From Neisseria elongata subsp. elongata (GTDB taxonomy: Bacteria; Pseudomonadota; Gammaproteobacteria; Burkholderiales; Neisseriaceae): a DNA stretch of 40,352 nucleotides. Made by a program: the position numbers and the translations under genes. Each line of letters opens with the position of its first letter. The first letter of the stretch is position 1. Positions 24,992 to 33,267 of the stretch are shown here, piece by piece. The notes below the pieces were generated by a model. The model was not told where the DNA came from, did no database searches, and saw only the letters and a program-made list of their open reading frames with translations. The DNA is taken from positions 1 to 40,352 of the forward strand of contig NZ_FOPS01000015.1 in NCBI RefSeq assembly GCF_900113545.1, written 5' to 3'.

Positions 24992-25891
24992 ATGAATCAC
25001 TCTGCCGACGAAACACGCAAAGGCCTGTTCTACGCCCTCGGCTGCTATGCTATTTGGGGGCTTTTCCCGCTTTACTGGTATCCGCTCAACCACGCCCCCA
25101 TCGGCGCAGACCAACTGTTGGCGCAGCGCATTGTATGGTCGGCGGCGTTTGCCGTTTTGTTTTTGGCATTCAGCAGACAGAAAGCCGATTTCTTCCGCGC
25201 ATGGGGGCAGCCGAAAACCATCGCCTTGTTTGCCGTCAGCGCGTTTTGCATCGCCATGAACTGGTTGATTTACCTTTGGGCGATTACCAACGGTCATGTA
25301 TTGGATGCCAGCTTGGGTTATTTTGTCTCACCGTTGTTCAACATCCTGCTCGGCCGGCTGGTGTTTGGCGAAAAACTCAACCGCCGTCAGGCCGCCGCCG
25401 TCGTATTGGCCGTGGTCGGCATCCTCTGGCTGGCCGTACCCGTCGGACAAATCCCCTGGGTCGCCCTCCTGCTCACCTTCAGCTTCGGCCTCTACGGGTT
25501 GGTGCGCAAACTCGCCCCGTTGGGCGCATTGCCGGGCTTGGTATTGGAAACCCTCCTGATGCTGCCTTTTGCCGCCGCCTATCTGCTGTATGCCGGCCGG
25601 CACGGCGGTTTGGTTTTTGCCGAGTTGAACCTGCTGCAAACCGCCCTGCTGGTCGGCTCCGGCATCGCCACCACCGTACCGCTCATCCTGTTTGCCTCTG
25701 CCGCACGGCGCATCCCGCTGTCCACCTTGGGCGTCATCCAATACGGTTCGCCCACGCTCCAGCTTCTGCTGGGCTTGGTGCTGTTCGGCGAATCCTTCGA
25801 TACCGGCCGCCTCATCGGCTACGGCTGGGTATGGCTGGGGGTGGCGCTGTATTTCTCAGGCATTCTGCAAACAGGCAAAAAGGCCGTCTGA
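24992..25891 (+). CDS. rarD: EamA-family transporter RarD
   Basis: A 299-residue permease with ten predicted helices and two EamA-like halves. It opens GLFYALGCYAIWGLFPLYWY, typical of RarD, and contains the LLAQRIVWSAAFAVLFLAFS segment and the C-terminal LGVIQYGSPTLQLLLGLVLF. RarD was named for chloramphenicol sensitivity; its substrate is unknown. The end KKAV uses the DUS AAGGCCGTCTGA as stop, and the same DUS is the left arm of the terminator. Confidence 0.92.
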   Translation: MNHSADETRKGLFYALGCYAIWGLFPLYWYPLNHAPIGADQLLAQRIVWSAAFAVLFLAFSRQKADFFRAWGQPKTIALFAVSAFCIAMNWLIYLWAITNGHVLDASLGYFVSPLFNILLGRLVFGEKLNRRQAAAVVLAVVGILWLAVPVGQIPWVALLLTFSFGLYGLVRKLAPLGALPGLVLETLLMLPFAAAYLLYAGRHGGLVFAELNLLQTALLVGSGIATTVPLILFASAARRIPLSTLGVIQYGSPTLQLLLGLVLFGESFDTGRLIGYGWVWLGVALYFSGILQTGKKAV

Positions 25892-25909
25892 AAAGTTTTC
25901 AGACGGCCT
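25881..25909. terminator. inverted DUS pair, bidirectional
   Basis: AGGCCGTCTGAAAA (25881-25894) and TTTTCAGACGGCCT (25896-25909), single-base loop, between convergent rarD and the following minus-strand gene. Overlaps the rarD stop. Confidence 0.85.
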
Positions 25910-25919
25910 CTCTTTACAA

Positions 25920-26540
25920 TTAAGTCGATGTGGAACGCTGCGGCTTCAACAGCAAGATGCTGAGTATCACCCAACACACACCGACTAAAACCAAAATACC
26001 GACCATACGCTTCAAAATCAGTATGCCCCGCTTTACCGACCACTCGGCATAAGCCTGCCATTCGGCAAACTGTAAAACCGTTTCACTGCCGTTGTCGTCG
26101 TAGGCAATCTTAGTCAGCACGCTTTCATGATTCGTAACGCGGTACAATTCGGCATAACGCAGCGGCAGAATTTCTTCAGACGGCCTTTCGGCATTGTAGC
26201 GGCACAAAGGCGTATCGTAATATCCGGTGCACGGTAAAACCTTCCATTCCGGCGGCTCGACGTCGGCCAGACAGGAAACATCGTCCGCCCGGCAGGACGG
26301 GGTTTGCACAACGGCCTTTTCCGGCAGGCGCAAAGAAACCGACACCGTGGCGGAATCGTTTTCCTCATCGTAAAACTGCTCCCTACGCAATACCGTATTC
26401 TCATAACGTTCGACGATACCCAGCGGCCGGCCGTCGGCATATACGTCGCGCAATCCGAACCATTGCCCCAAAACAGTAACGGCCAGGGCAAAACCGCCCA
26501 GCAAGGTAAACAGCCAAATGGCGGGGGCGGGCAACTTCAT
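25920..26540 (-). CDS. two-helix membrane protein of unknown function
   Basis: A 206-residue protein. Helix 1 is residues 6-25 (AIWLFTLLGGFALAVTVLGQ), then a large extracytoplasmic domain of about 140 residues with four Cys (two in PSCRADDVSCLADVEPP, then LPCTGYYDTPLCRY), and helix 2 near the C-terminus (MVGILVLVGVCWVILSILLL). The architecture resembles DUF3592-type proteins, in which a loop domain follows the first helix, but I am not certain. ATG 26540 is preferred to the TTG two codons upstream. It follows cyaY on the same strand by 57 bases. Confidence 0.7.
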   Translation of the reverse strand: MKLPAPAIWLFTLLGGFALAVTVLGQWFGLRDVYADGRPLGIVERYENTVLRREQFYDEENDSATVSVSLRLPEKAVVQTPSCRADDVSCLADVEPPEWKVLPCTGYYDTPLCRYNAERPSEEILPLRYAELYRVTNHESVLTKIAYDDNGSETVLQFAEWQAYAEWSVKRGILILKRMVGILVLVGVCWVILSILLLKPQRSTST

Positions 26541-26596
26541 AGCCAACCGCTCCGAGGCCGTCTGAAAAACAACGGGAGCAACCGCAACATCCCGTT

Positions 26597-26926
26597 TCAG
26601 CCCTCAAACGGCTCGATGGAGGCCGTTTCGCCGCACGCCGCCGACAAAGCCTCGGATAAAACGGCGAAAAATTCCCGACCGTCGCGCGTAGCCAGCCATC
26701 GGCCGCCCTGCTCCGCAAAATGATAGCCGCCGCTTTTGGCTGCAATCCACAATTCCTGATTCGGCGTATGGCGGTTGACGATAATCTGCGTACCGTCGTC
26801 TGCCTCTATGGTTAAAACATTGCCGCTGCGCTGGCAGTCGAAATCCAAACCCTGCTCGTCGATTTGGTCTTCAATATAGGCAAACAGGCCGTCTGAATGC
26901 TGCAAAAATTCGCTTTCGGTCATCAT
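26597..26926 (-). CDS. cyaY: iron-sulfur cluster assembly protein CyaY (frataxin)
   Basis: A 109-residue frataxin that binds Fe2+ and regulates the IscS desulfurase. The first helix is acidic ([20 protein letters not shown]), forming the iron-binding ridge, followed by the sheet with [32 protein letters not shown] and the conserved C-terminal helix region. It is divergent from lptM-lysA, an arrangement widespread in proteobacteria. Confidence 0.95.
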   Translation of the reverse strand: MMTESEFLQHSDGLFAYIEDQIDEQGLDFDCQRSGNVLTIEADDGTQIIVNRHTPNQELWIAAKSGGYHFAEQGGRWLATRDGREFFAVLSEALSAACGETASIEPFEG

Positions 26927-26982
26927 GATCGGTTAGATTGGGTTAAAATGGCGCATCTTGCCATATTCAAAGCAAAAAAACC

Positions 26983-27153
26983 ATGAAAACACCTTTCACG
27001 GCCGCCGTCGCAGCCGCCTTACTGCTCTCCGCCTGCGGCTTCAAAGGCAGCCTCTACCTGCCGAAAGAGTCCGACAAAGCCAAATTCGGTGCGGTGCAAA
27101 CCGGCCTGCAACTCGAAAACCAACCCATCACCATCCAACCGGAAGCCGAATAA
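26983..27153 (+). CDS. lptM: LPS translocon maturation lipoprotein LptM (YifL)
   Basis: A 56-residue lipoprotein directly before lysA, with no bases between its stop and the lysA ATG. Signal peptide MKTPFTAAVAAALLLSAC ends in the lipobox LSAC (lipid Cys at residue 18), followed by the family motif CGFKGSLYLP. In E. coli the homologue helps the LPS transporter LptD mature at the BAM complex. The frame is short but well supported by its position between cyaY and lysA and by its motif. Confidence 0.9.
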   Translation: MKTPFTAAVAAALLLSACGFKGSLYLPKESDKAKFGAVQTGLQLENQPITIQPEAE

Positions 27154-28374
27154 ATGTCCCTCCACTGCGAAAACATCAGCTACACGGAACTGGCCGAACG
27201 CTTCGGCACACCTTTATATGTGTACAGCCAAGCCGAACTTGATTCGGCCTTCGCCCGTTATCAAACCGCCTTTGCCGCACTCGACCCCTTAATCTGTTAT
27301 GCCGTCAAAGCCAACGGCAACCTGAGCGTCATCCGCCGTTTCGCCGAACTGGGCAGCGGTTTCGACATCGTATCCGGCGGCGAACTCGCGCGCGTCTTGG
27401 CGGCGGGCGGACGGGCGGAAAAAACCATTTTTTCCGGCGTGGGCAAAAGCGCGGCGGAAATCGAATTCGCTCTGAAATCAGGCATCAAATGTCTCAACGT
27501 CGAAAGCCTGCCCGAACTCGACCGCATCAACGAAATAGCAGGCCGTCTGAAAACCGCCGCCCCCGTCTCCCTGCGCATCAACCCCGATGTGGACGCACAA
27601 ACCCACCCCTATATCTCCACCGGCCTGAAAGCCAACAAATTCGGCATCGCCATGGAAGATGCCGAACGCGCCTACCTGCACGCCGCATCCCTGCCGCACC
27701 TGAACATCATCGGCATAGACTGCCACATCGGCTCCCAACTCATCAAACTCGAACCGCTGGTTGAAGCCTGCGAACGCCTGTTACCGCTCATCGACAAGCT
27801 GGCCGCACATGGAATCGGCTTGCAGCACATCGACTTAGGCGGCGGCGTCGGCATCCTCTATCAAAACGAAGAAACGCCCGATTTGACCGCCTACGCCGCA
27901 GCCGTGCAAAAACTCTTGGGCGGCCGCAGCCTGAAACTGATTTTGGAACCCGGCCGCAGCCTGGTCGGCAATGCGGGCGCACTGCTGACCCGAGTAGAAT
28001 TCGTCAAACAAAACGGCGACAAAAACTTCGTCGTCGTCGATGCCGCCATGAACGACCTGATGCGCCCGGCCCTCTATCAGGCCTACCACCATATTGAAAA
28101 CGCCGAACCAAGTCCTGTTGCGCCGTTTGCTGCCGACATCGTCGGCCCGATTTGCGAAACCGGCGACTTCCTGGCTAAAGACCGCATGATTTCGGCACAG
28201 GCAGGCGATTTACTGGTCGTCCGAAGCGCGGGCGCATACGCTTCCAGCATGGCGGGCAACTACAACACCCGCCCGCGCGCGGCCGAAGTATTGGTAACCG
28301 GCAGCGAAGCCAAAATCGTCCGCCGCCGCGAAACATTGGAAGAAATGCTGGCCAACGAACGGGATTGCCTGTAA
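27154..28374 (+). CDS. lysA: diaminopimelate decarboxylase
   Basis: A 406-residue PLP enzyme of fold type III giving L-lysine from meso-DAP. The PLP lysine is K52 in CYAVKANGN. Other motifs are SGGELARVLAAG, IGIDCHIGSQL (His stacking on PLP), HIDLGGGVGI, LEPGRSLVGNAG and the C-terminal CETGDFLAKDR with the substrate-side Cys, then SAGAYASSMAGNYN. It follows lptM immediately and is followed by a strong DUS terminator. Confidence 0.97.
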   Translation: MSLHCENISYTELAERFGTPLYVYSQAELDSAFARYQTAFAALDPLICYAVKANGNLSVIRRFAELGSGFDIVSGGELARVLAAGGRAEKTIFSGVGKSAAEIEFALKSGIKCLNVESLPELDRINEIAGRLKTAAPVSLRINPDVDAQTHPYISTGLKANKFGIAMEDAERAYLHAASLPHLNIIGIDCHIGSQLIKLEPLVEACERLLPLIDKLAAHGIGLQHIDLGGGVGILYQNEETPDLTAYAAAVQKLLGGRSLKLILEPGRSLVGNAGALLTRVEFVKQNGDKNFVVVDAAMNDLMRPALYQAYHHIENAEPSPVAPFAADIVGPICETGDFLAKDRMISAQAGDLLVVRSAGAYASSMAGNYNTRPRAAEVLVTGSEAKIVRRRETLEEMLANERDCL

Positions 28375-28432
28375 CCCTGTCTGACAGATTCACTTAATTT
28401 GCCAGTCCGGCCGTGAAACACACCATCACGCG

Positions 28433-28476
28433 AAAAGGCCGTCTGAAAACCGAAAATGGCTTTCAGACGGCCTTTT
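28433..28476 (+). terminator. inverted DUS pair after lysA
   Basis: AAAAGGCCGTCTGAAA (28433-28448) and TTTCAGACGGCCTTTT (28461-28476), followed by T. Confidence 0.85.
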
Positions 28477-28511
28477 TGATATTGGAAACGGAAACCCGCT
28501 TCCGAAAATCA

Positions 28512-28586
28512 TGGCCCCGCCGACAGGAATCGAACCTGTATTTTACGCTTAGGAGGCATACGTTCTATCCGTTGAACTACGGCGAG
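28512..28586 (-). tRNA. tRNA-Arg (anticodon CCT)
   Basis: Folds by eye on the minus strand. Acceptor arm CTCGCCG/CGGCGGG (one T-G pair). The D-arm region is GTTCAACGGATAGAAC. The anticodon stem TATGC/GCGTA carries loop CTCCTAA, so the anticodon is CCT, reading AGG. The T-arm is ACAGG-TTCGATT-CCTGT. Discriminator G and an encoded CCA complete it. Confidence 0.93.
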
Positions 28587-28623
28587 GACTTAAAACTTAG
28601 AAAACAAAGCACAACGCTTAAAT

Positions 28624-29598
28624 TTACATCACCCTGGCTACCGACACTTCCGCCAGCTGGCGCATGGCGCGGGTAGCCTCGTTATCGGGCAGCACATCCA
28701 AACAGGCTGCCGCTTTGCCCGCCGCCGCCTTCGCCTGTTCGATACAATAAGACAGCGCGTCGGATGCGGCCACATGGGCATGAATTTTTTCAAAATAATT
28801 GCGATCGGCATTTTGCAGTGCGGCGCGCACATCCGCCGCCGCCTCCTGACTGCCTTGGTTCATCAGATAAATCAACGGCAACGTCGGCTTGCCTTCGGCC
28901 AAATCATCGCCGACATTTTTGCCTATTTGTTCGGGATCGCCGGAATAGTCCAGCACATCGTCAATGATCTGGAAGGCCGTGCCGACATACATACCGTAAT
29001 CCCGCAACGCGGCCTCCTGCCCTGCCGAAGCACCCGCCAAAATAGCGCCAACCTGCGCCGCCGCTTCAAACAACTTGGCAGTTTTATATTGGATAACTTG
29101 CAGATACTGCGCCTCGGTAATATCGATATTGCCGATATTCATCAGCTGCATCACTTCGCCTTCGGCAATAATATTGGTCGCATCGGCCATCACTTCCAAA
29201 ATCTTCATGCTGCCGGAGCCGACCATCAACTGGAACGCGCGGGTATAAAGGAAGTCGCCCACCAATACGGCGGCTGCATTACCGAATAAATTGTTTGCCG
29301 TTTTCCGTCCGCGCCGCAGCTCGCTTTCGTCCACCACATCATCATGCAGCAGGGTAGACGTATGGATGAACTCCACCATCGCCGCCAACGAATACAGGCC
29401 GTCGTTATCGCAACCCAACGCCCTGCCGGACAAAATGGTAATTACCGGCCGCAGCCGCTTACCGCCCGCACTGATAATATAAGTACCGATTTGGGAAATC
29501 AGTGCCACTTCCGACTGCACCGCCCGATTGATAACCACATCGACACGGCCTAAATCGGCTGCTAAATTTTGTTGGAAATAGGGCAGGTTTTCAAGCAT
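28624..29598 (-). CDS. ispB: octaprenyl diphosphate synthase (trans-polyprenyl synthase)
   Basis: A 324-residue enzyme making the side chain of ubiquinone from FPP and IPP. The two aspartate-rich motifs are LLHDDVVDES (DDVVD at residues 86-90) and IIDDVLDYSG (213-217), with GGKRLRP before the first and KTAKLFEAA between. I start at ATG 29598 (MLENLPYFQQNLAADLGRVD), which gives normal length; the upstream open frame runs into the DUS near 29657 and is not conserved. It is divergent from rplU. Confidence 0.95.
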   Translation of the reverse strand: MLENLPYFQQNLAADLGRVDVVINRAVQSEVALISQIGTYIISAGGKRLRPVITILSGRALGCDNDGLYSLAAMVEFIHTSTLLHDDVVDESELRRGRKTANNLFGNAAAVLVGDFLYTRAFQLMVGSGSMKILEVMADATNIIAEGEVMQLMNIGNIDITEAQYLQVIQYKTAKLFEAAAQVGAILAGASAGQEAALRDYGMYVGTAFQIIDDVLDYSGDPEQIGKNVGDDLAEGKPTLPLIYLMNQGSQEAAADVRAALQNADRNYFEKIHAHVAASDALSYCIEQAKAAAGKAAACLDVLPDNEATRAMRQLAEVSVARVM

Positions 29599-29723
29599 GA
29601 CGGACTCGGCACGACAGACGGTTTTACAGAAAAACAAGCCCGTGATTATAGCATCAAAGGCCGTCTGAAAAAACACCGCAAACATCCCGCATCTCCGCCC
29701 GCATACCAAAACGCCGCCAAAGC

Positions 29724-29752
29724 TTGACAAAACAGCCCCTTAGCAATAGAAT
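29724..29752 (+). promoter_or_regulatory. promoter of rplU-rpmA
   Basis: TTGACA (29724-29729), a 17-base spacer and TAGAAT (29747-29752): a near-consensus sigma-70 promoter, with about 55 bases of leader before rplU. Confidence 0.85.
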
Positions 29753-29813
29753 GCCCCGTTTCGCGCATGGTGCGCGGAATTTTCTTTAAACCAAAATCCT
29801 TATGGAGTTGAGT

Positions 29814-30122
29814 ATGTACGCGGTCGTAAAAACCGGCGGCAAACAATATAAAGTTTCCGTTGGCGAAAAATTGAAAGTAGAACAGATACCTGCCGAACTC
29901 GACAGCCAAATCGAACTGACCGAAGTTCTGATGATTGCTGACGGCGAGTCTGTAAAAGTAGGCGCTCCCTTTATCGAGGGCGCGAAAGTAACGGCAAAAG
30001 TAGTTGCCCACGGTCGCGGCGAAAAAATCCGCATCTTCAAAATGCGCCGCCGCAAACACTACCAAAAACGCCAAGGCCACCGCCAGAATTTCACCCAAAT
30101 CGAAATCGTGGCAATCGCCTAA
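29814..30122 (+). CDS. rplU: 50S ribosomal protein L21
   Basis: A 102-residue L21: [20 protein letters not shown] at the start, [20 protein letters not shown] in the middle and the [20 protein letters not shown] signature at the end. ATG 29814 is preceded by GGAG and matches family length; an upstream in-frame ATG (29802) adds four residues absent from the family. First gene of rplU-rpmA. Confidence 0.97.
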   Translation: MYAVVKTGGKQYKVSVGEKLKVEQIPAELDSQIELTEVLMIADGESVKVGAPFIEGAKVTAKVVAHGRGEKIRIFKMRRRKHYQKRQGHRQNFTQIEIVAIA

Positions 30123-30147
30123 TTTTTAAAACTTAGGAGTATTACAA

Positions 30148-30420
30148 ATGGCAAGTAAAAAAGCAGGCGGTAGCACCCGCAACGGTCGCGATTCAGAAGC
30201 CAAACGCTTGGGCGTAAAAGCCTACGGCAACGAACTGATTCCCGCAGGTTCCATCATCGTCCGCCAACGCGGCACCAAATTCCACGCCGGCGACAACGTA
30301 GGCATGGGCAAAGACCACACCCTGTTCGCCAAAGTGGACGGCTATGTTGAATTCGCGGTTAAAGGCCGTCTGAACCGCAAAACCGTCAGCGTCCGCCCCT
30401 ACACCGGCGCAGAAGAATAA
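30148..30420 (+). CDS. rpmA: 50S ribosomal protein L27
   Basis: A 90-residue L27 whose N-terminus reaches the peptidyl transferase centre: [20 protein letters not shown], then [20 protein letters not shown]. It lies 25 bases after rplU with an AGGAG site, and is followed by a T-tailed hairpin. Confidence 0.97.
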   Translation: MASKKAGGSTRNGRDSEAKRLGVKAYGNELIPAGSIIVRQRGTKFHAGDNVGMGKDHTLFAKVDGYVEFAVKGRLNRKTVSVRPYTGAEE

Positions 30421-30449
30421 ACAGACGTTTATCCTAACGCAACCAAAAG

Positions 30450-30472
30450 CCCGCCTTATCAGGCGGGTTTTT
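30450..30472 (+). terminator. terminator of rplU-rpmA
   Basis: CCCGCCT (30450-30456) and AGGCGGG (30461-30467) followed by TTTTT, 30 bases past the rpmA stop. Confidence 0.9.
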
Positions 30473-30638
30473 ATATTTGGCATGACCTCTCCCCTTTCAA
30501 TTCAACTGCCCGACAAGCAACGATGCCATCAGCAAAGGTAAACAGAATGAGACCATATCAACCAATACACAATGCACCTGATGAAGTGAAAACAATAACA
30601 CCAATCTTGATGGATTAGATTTGTGATACCCGAACAAA

Positions 30639-30679
30639 AGGCCGTCTGAAAGATTCCATAGGGATGTTTCAGACGGCCT
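30639..30679. terminator. inverted DUS pair
   Basis: AGGCCGTCTGAAA (30639-30651) and TTTCAGACGGCCT (30667-30679), just beyond the 3' side of the SWIM-domain remnant. The 150 bases to its left (30480-30630) hold nothing recognisable. Confidence 0.8.
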
Positions 30680-30697
30680 CTATCATTGGAATAAAAA

Positions 30698-31140
30698 CTA
30701 CAGCTTACTGAACCCCAAATCGGCGGCTTCATGGCAATCATAATATCCGGGTTCGGGAAAAGATTTTAGAGAGTTGCTGCCAATACGGATTGCCGCCCTT
30801 TTTAGGCTGTTGCGTGTCGGGTTTGTCAGGCTGCTCGTCCGGCGTTTGGGCGCGCACCACGGTATCACAACGCCGCCATATGCTTGCACGCACCGCCATA
30901 AGGACAATCGCAGCCCCCGTCCTTAATGTGCAAATCACTATCCAGCTTCAGCCATACCGAATAGTTTTCCGAACCGAACACCTCCGCCCGATAACGCCCG
31001 GCGGAAGTTTTTTGGACATCGCGAACCTTGCCCTGCTGGAAATACAGCAGTCCGCGTTCGGCGATGTGGGGCGGAAATAGGCGGGGTAGGTAGATACCAG
31101 ATATGGTTTGCTTCCAATAAGTTGTTGAAACATGGGGAGT
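30698..31140 (-). pseudogene. remnant of a SWIM zinc-finger protein gene
   Basis: On the minus strand, one frame from about 31140 to 30867 reads PHIAERGLLYFQQGKVRDVQ, then GRYRAEVFGSENYSVWLKLD and GGCDCPYGGACKHMAAL before a TGA. The CxCx(n)CxH pattern is a SWIM zinc finger, found in Mod5/helicase-associated SWIM proteins. The frame has no start codon: two stop codons (TAG TAA) lie upstream near 31143-31148. After the stop, a shifted frame continues RAQTPDEQPDKPDTQQPKKG and ends near 30738. The gene has therefore lost its start, suffered a frameshift and kept only a piece. SWIM proteins are usually much longer. Confidence 0.7.
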
Positions 31141-31203
31141 TTACTAGTTCGGGCGACGTTTGGGGAGAGGGTGGTGGGAAGATTTGTTTAGCAAAAGGGC
31201 AAG

Positions 31204-31235
31204 AGGTCGTCTGAAAATTTGGTTTCAGACGACCT
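31204..31235 (-). terminator. inverted pair of variant DUS (AGGTCGTCTGAA dialect)
   Basis: AGGTCGTCTGAAA (31204-31216) and TTTCAGACGACCT (31223-31235), downstream of the malic enzyme gene. The T in place of C is the dialect associated with the N. mucosa/sicca group, unlike the dominant AGGCCGTCTGAA of this window. Confidence 0.75.
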
Positions 31236-31288
31236 TTTAGGTGCTTGAAAGGAGACGATAATTTATTTGGAATGCAATGATTGGATAA

Positions 31289-32926
31289 TCAGCGGTATAC
31301 AGGCTGCCACATCACATCCTGCACGGCCTGTACCCAGTTTTCAGGCTGTTTGGTCGCTACACTGTCCTTGACCGCCTGTTTCGCCACGGCAACTGCCACG
31401 GTAGCGGATGACGCGCGCAGGTTGTCCACTGGCGGCAGCAGGGATGCGCCTGTATCTTGCGGGTTCACTTGTGATGCTACGGCTTCGGCGGCGGCAAGTA
31501 GCATACCATCGGTAACTTCTTTCGCGCCAGAAACGATAACGCCCAAGCCCAGGCCTGGATAAAGCATGGCGTTGTTGGCTTGTCCAATGTGGTAGTTCAC
31601 GCTTTTATAAGGAACGGGCGGAACGGGTATGCCGACGGAAATTAACGCTTTACCGTCCGACCATTGAACCGCGTCGGCAGGCATGACTTCGATTTTCTCC
31701 GTCGGATTGGACAGCGGCAGCAAAATAGGTCGTTCAACGCCCGCACACAGGGCTTTTACCACATCTTCAGTAAACGCGCCGTGATCGGTGGATGTGCCGA
31801 TTAAAATGGTCGGTTTGACCTGTTTGACCACTTCCAACAAGCCGATTTTTCCATCGTTTTTCGTCCAGGAGGCAACTTCGGCAGCGGGGCGGGCGTATTC
31901 CTGCTGATAATCCGGCAGATTCGGCATATCGTCGGTAACCAAGCCATTGATGTCTATCAGCCATACGCGTTTCTTGGCTTCTTCGCGGGAGAGTCCGTCG
32001 CGCTGCATGGCCGCGCTGATTTGGTCTGCCATGCCTGTTCCCGCCGTACCCGCTCCATAAACAACCAAACGCTGTTCGGCAAAATCCTGTTTGGTTACTT
32101 TCAAACCCGAAAACACGGCCGCCATGACAATTGCGCCCGTGCCCTGCATATCGTCGTTGAAAATACGGTAGCGTTCGCGGTTTTCCACCAAAATGCGGCG
32201 CGCGTTGGACGGGCCAAAATCTTCAAAGTGCAGCAATGCATTCGGGAACAGCTCTGCCGCTGTTTTCAAGTATGCAGCAATCAGTGCGTCGTAGCGTTCG
32301 CCGCGCACGCGGGCGTGGCGGTTGCCGAGGTAGGCGGGGTCGTTGAGCAAGGCTTCGTTGTCTGTACCAACATCAAGATTGACGGCAATGGTGCGCGCTG
32401 GATCGATGCCTGCGGCAGCGGTGTAAACCGCCAGTTTGCCGACGGAAATATCCGTACCATTCACGCCCCAGTCGCCGATGCCGAGTATTTCTTCCGCGTC
32501 CGACACCACAATCAAATCCACATCGTCCGCACCCAGCCCCAAAGATTCAAGGGATTCGCGAATGGCTTCGGGGTGGTTGATATCCAAATACACCGCGCGC
32601 GAACGGCGGTAGTCACGGCTCCATTTCTTAATTGCTTCGCCTACGGTCGGGTCGTACACAATCGGCAGCATCTCCGCCAAATGGTCGGTCAGCAGTTTGT
32701 AATACAGCACTTCGTTGCGGTTGTGCAGCTGGTCGAGAAAAATATATTTTTCAATATTTTCGGCATATGAAGCGTATTGGCGGTAGGCGCGTACGGCTTG
32801 TTGGTCAAGCGTTTCCACCGCTGCGGGCAGGCGGCCGATTAGGCCGTATTTCTTACGCTCTTCAACGGTAAACGCCGTGTCTTTGTTGGTCAGCGGGTTT
32901 TGCAGGATTTCAGGGATGTCGCTCAT
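31289..32926 (-). CDS. NAD-dependent malic enzyme
   Basis: A 545-residue enzyme converting malate to pyruvate and CO2. Motifs: YDPTVGEAIKKWS, ISVGKLAVYTAAAGIDPART (lysine region), LHFEDFGPSNARRIL and RIFNDDMQGTGAIV (metal site), the NAD-binding LVVYGAGTAGTGMADQI, and PLSNPTEKIEVMPADAVQWS. It is of the large maeA/sfcA class, without the C-terminal phosphotransacetylase domain of MaeB. ATG 32926 has TAGGAG upstream, better than the longer frame to 32968. Its terminator uses a foreign DUS dialect, suggesting it arrived with the neighbouring DNA. Confidence 0.93.
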   Translation of the reverse strand: MSDIPEILQNPLTNKDTAFTVEERKKYGLIGRLPAAVETLDQQAVRAYRQYASYAENIEKYIFLDQLHNRNEVLYYKLLTDHLAEMLPIVYDPTVGEAIKKWSRDYRRSRAVYLDINHPEAIRESLESLGLGADDVDLIVVSDAEEILGIGDWGVNGTDISVGKLAVYTAAAGIDPARTIAVNLDVGTDNEALLNDPAYLGNRHARVRGERYDALIAAYLKTAAELFPNALLHFEDFGPSNARRILVENRERYRIFNDDMQGTGAIVMAAVFSGLKVTKQDFAEQRLVVYGAGTAGTGMADQISAAMQRDGLSREEAKKRVWLIDINGLVTDDMPNLPDYQQEYARPAAEVASWTKNDGKIGLLEVVKQVKPTILIGTSTDHGAFTEDVVKALCAGVERPILLPLSNPTEKIEVMPADAVQWSDGKALISVGIPVPPVPYKSVNYHIGQANNAMLYPGLGLGVIVSGAKEVTDGMLLAAAEAVASQVNPQDTGASLLPPVDNLRASSATVAVAVAKQAVKDSVATKQPENWVQAVQDVMWQPVYR

Positions 32927-33234
32927 GATGCAGTCTCCTATGAGGTGAGGTGGTTGGGGAATTCCCAATTCATTTTATACTCAATTTCATAAATTAGTAA
33001 ACAGATGAAAAATAAAGCGGAATAACGTACTTGGATATGAGAATACAGGTAAGCAATGACAAATCAGGTAAAAGAATATGAAAAAACGGTTGAATTTTTT
33101 GTACTCAAAATTACGTCTTACTTTCTGAAAACAAGAAAGGGGGTGCAGGCTGCTTTGGAATTGGTTAAAAAGGATAGTAGTTAGAAAGACCACATTCCAT
33201 GCATTATTTTTTGAAATATAAAATTTAAATGTTT
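32927..33234. other. AT-rich intergenic stretch
   Basis: A notably A+T-rich spacer between the malic enzyme and hrpA C-terminal genes. It contains the palindrome GGGAATTCCC near 32971 and one small frame (33056-33184, listed separately). No DUS or RNA gene is visible apart from the hairpin starting at 33235. Confidence 0.5.
33056..33184 (+). CDS. possible 42-residue protein
   Basis: ATG frame encoding MTNQVKEYEKTVEFFVLKIT, then SYFLKTRKGVQAALELVKKD. It could form a helical peptide with lysine-rich ends. A weak AGGTAA lies upstream. No family was recognised; it may be chance in AT-rich DNA or a remnant. Confidence 0.25.
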   Translation: MTNQVKEYEKTVEFFVLKITSYFLKTRKGVQAALELVKKDSS

Positions 33235-33264
33235 AAGGCTACCTGAAAATTTTCAGGTAGCCTT
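33235..33264 (-). terminator. perfect palindrome of an Eikenella-type DUS (AGGCTACCTGAA)
   Basis: AAGGCTACCTGAAAA (33235-33249) and TTTTCAGGTAGCCTT (33250-33264), no loop. It lies directly at the 3' end of the hrpA C-terminal gene. This dialect is the one associated with Eikenella rather than Neisseria. Confidence 0.8.
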
Positions 33265-33267
33265 CAT

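Noticed and set aside
28413-28676. 87-codon plus-strand frame over the tRNA-Arg gene
   Set aside because: It crosses a DUS terminator and a tRNA on the other strand and ends inside ispB; no coding evidence.
30738-30938. 66-codon minus-strand frame as an independent gene
   Set aside because: It is the shifted continuation of the SWIM-domain remnant and overlaps the zinc-finger frame.
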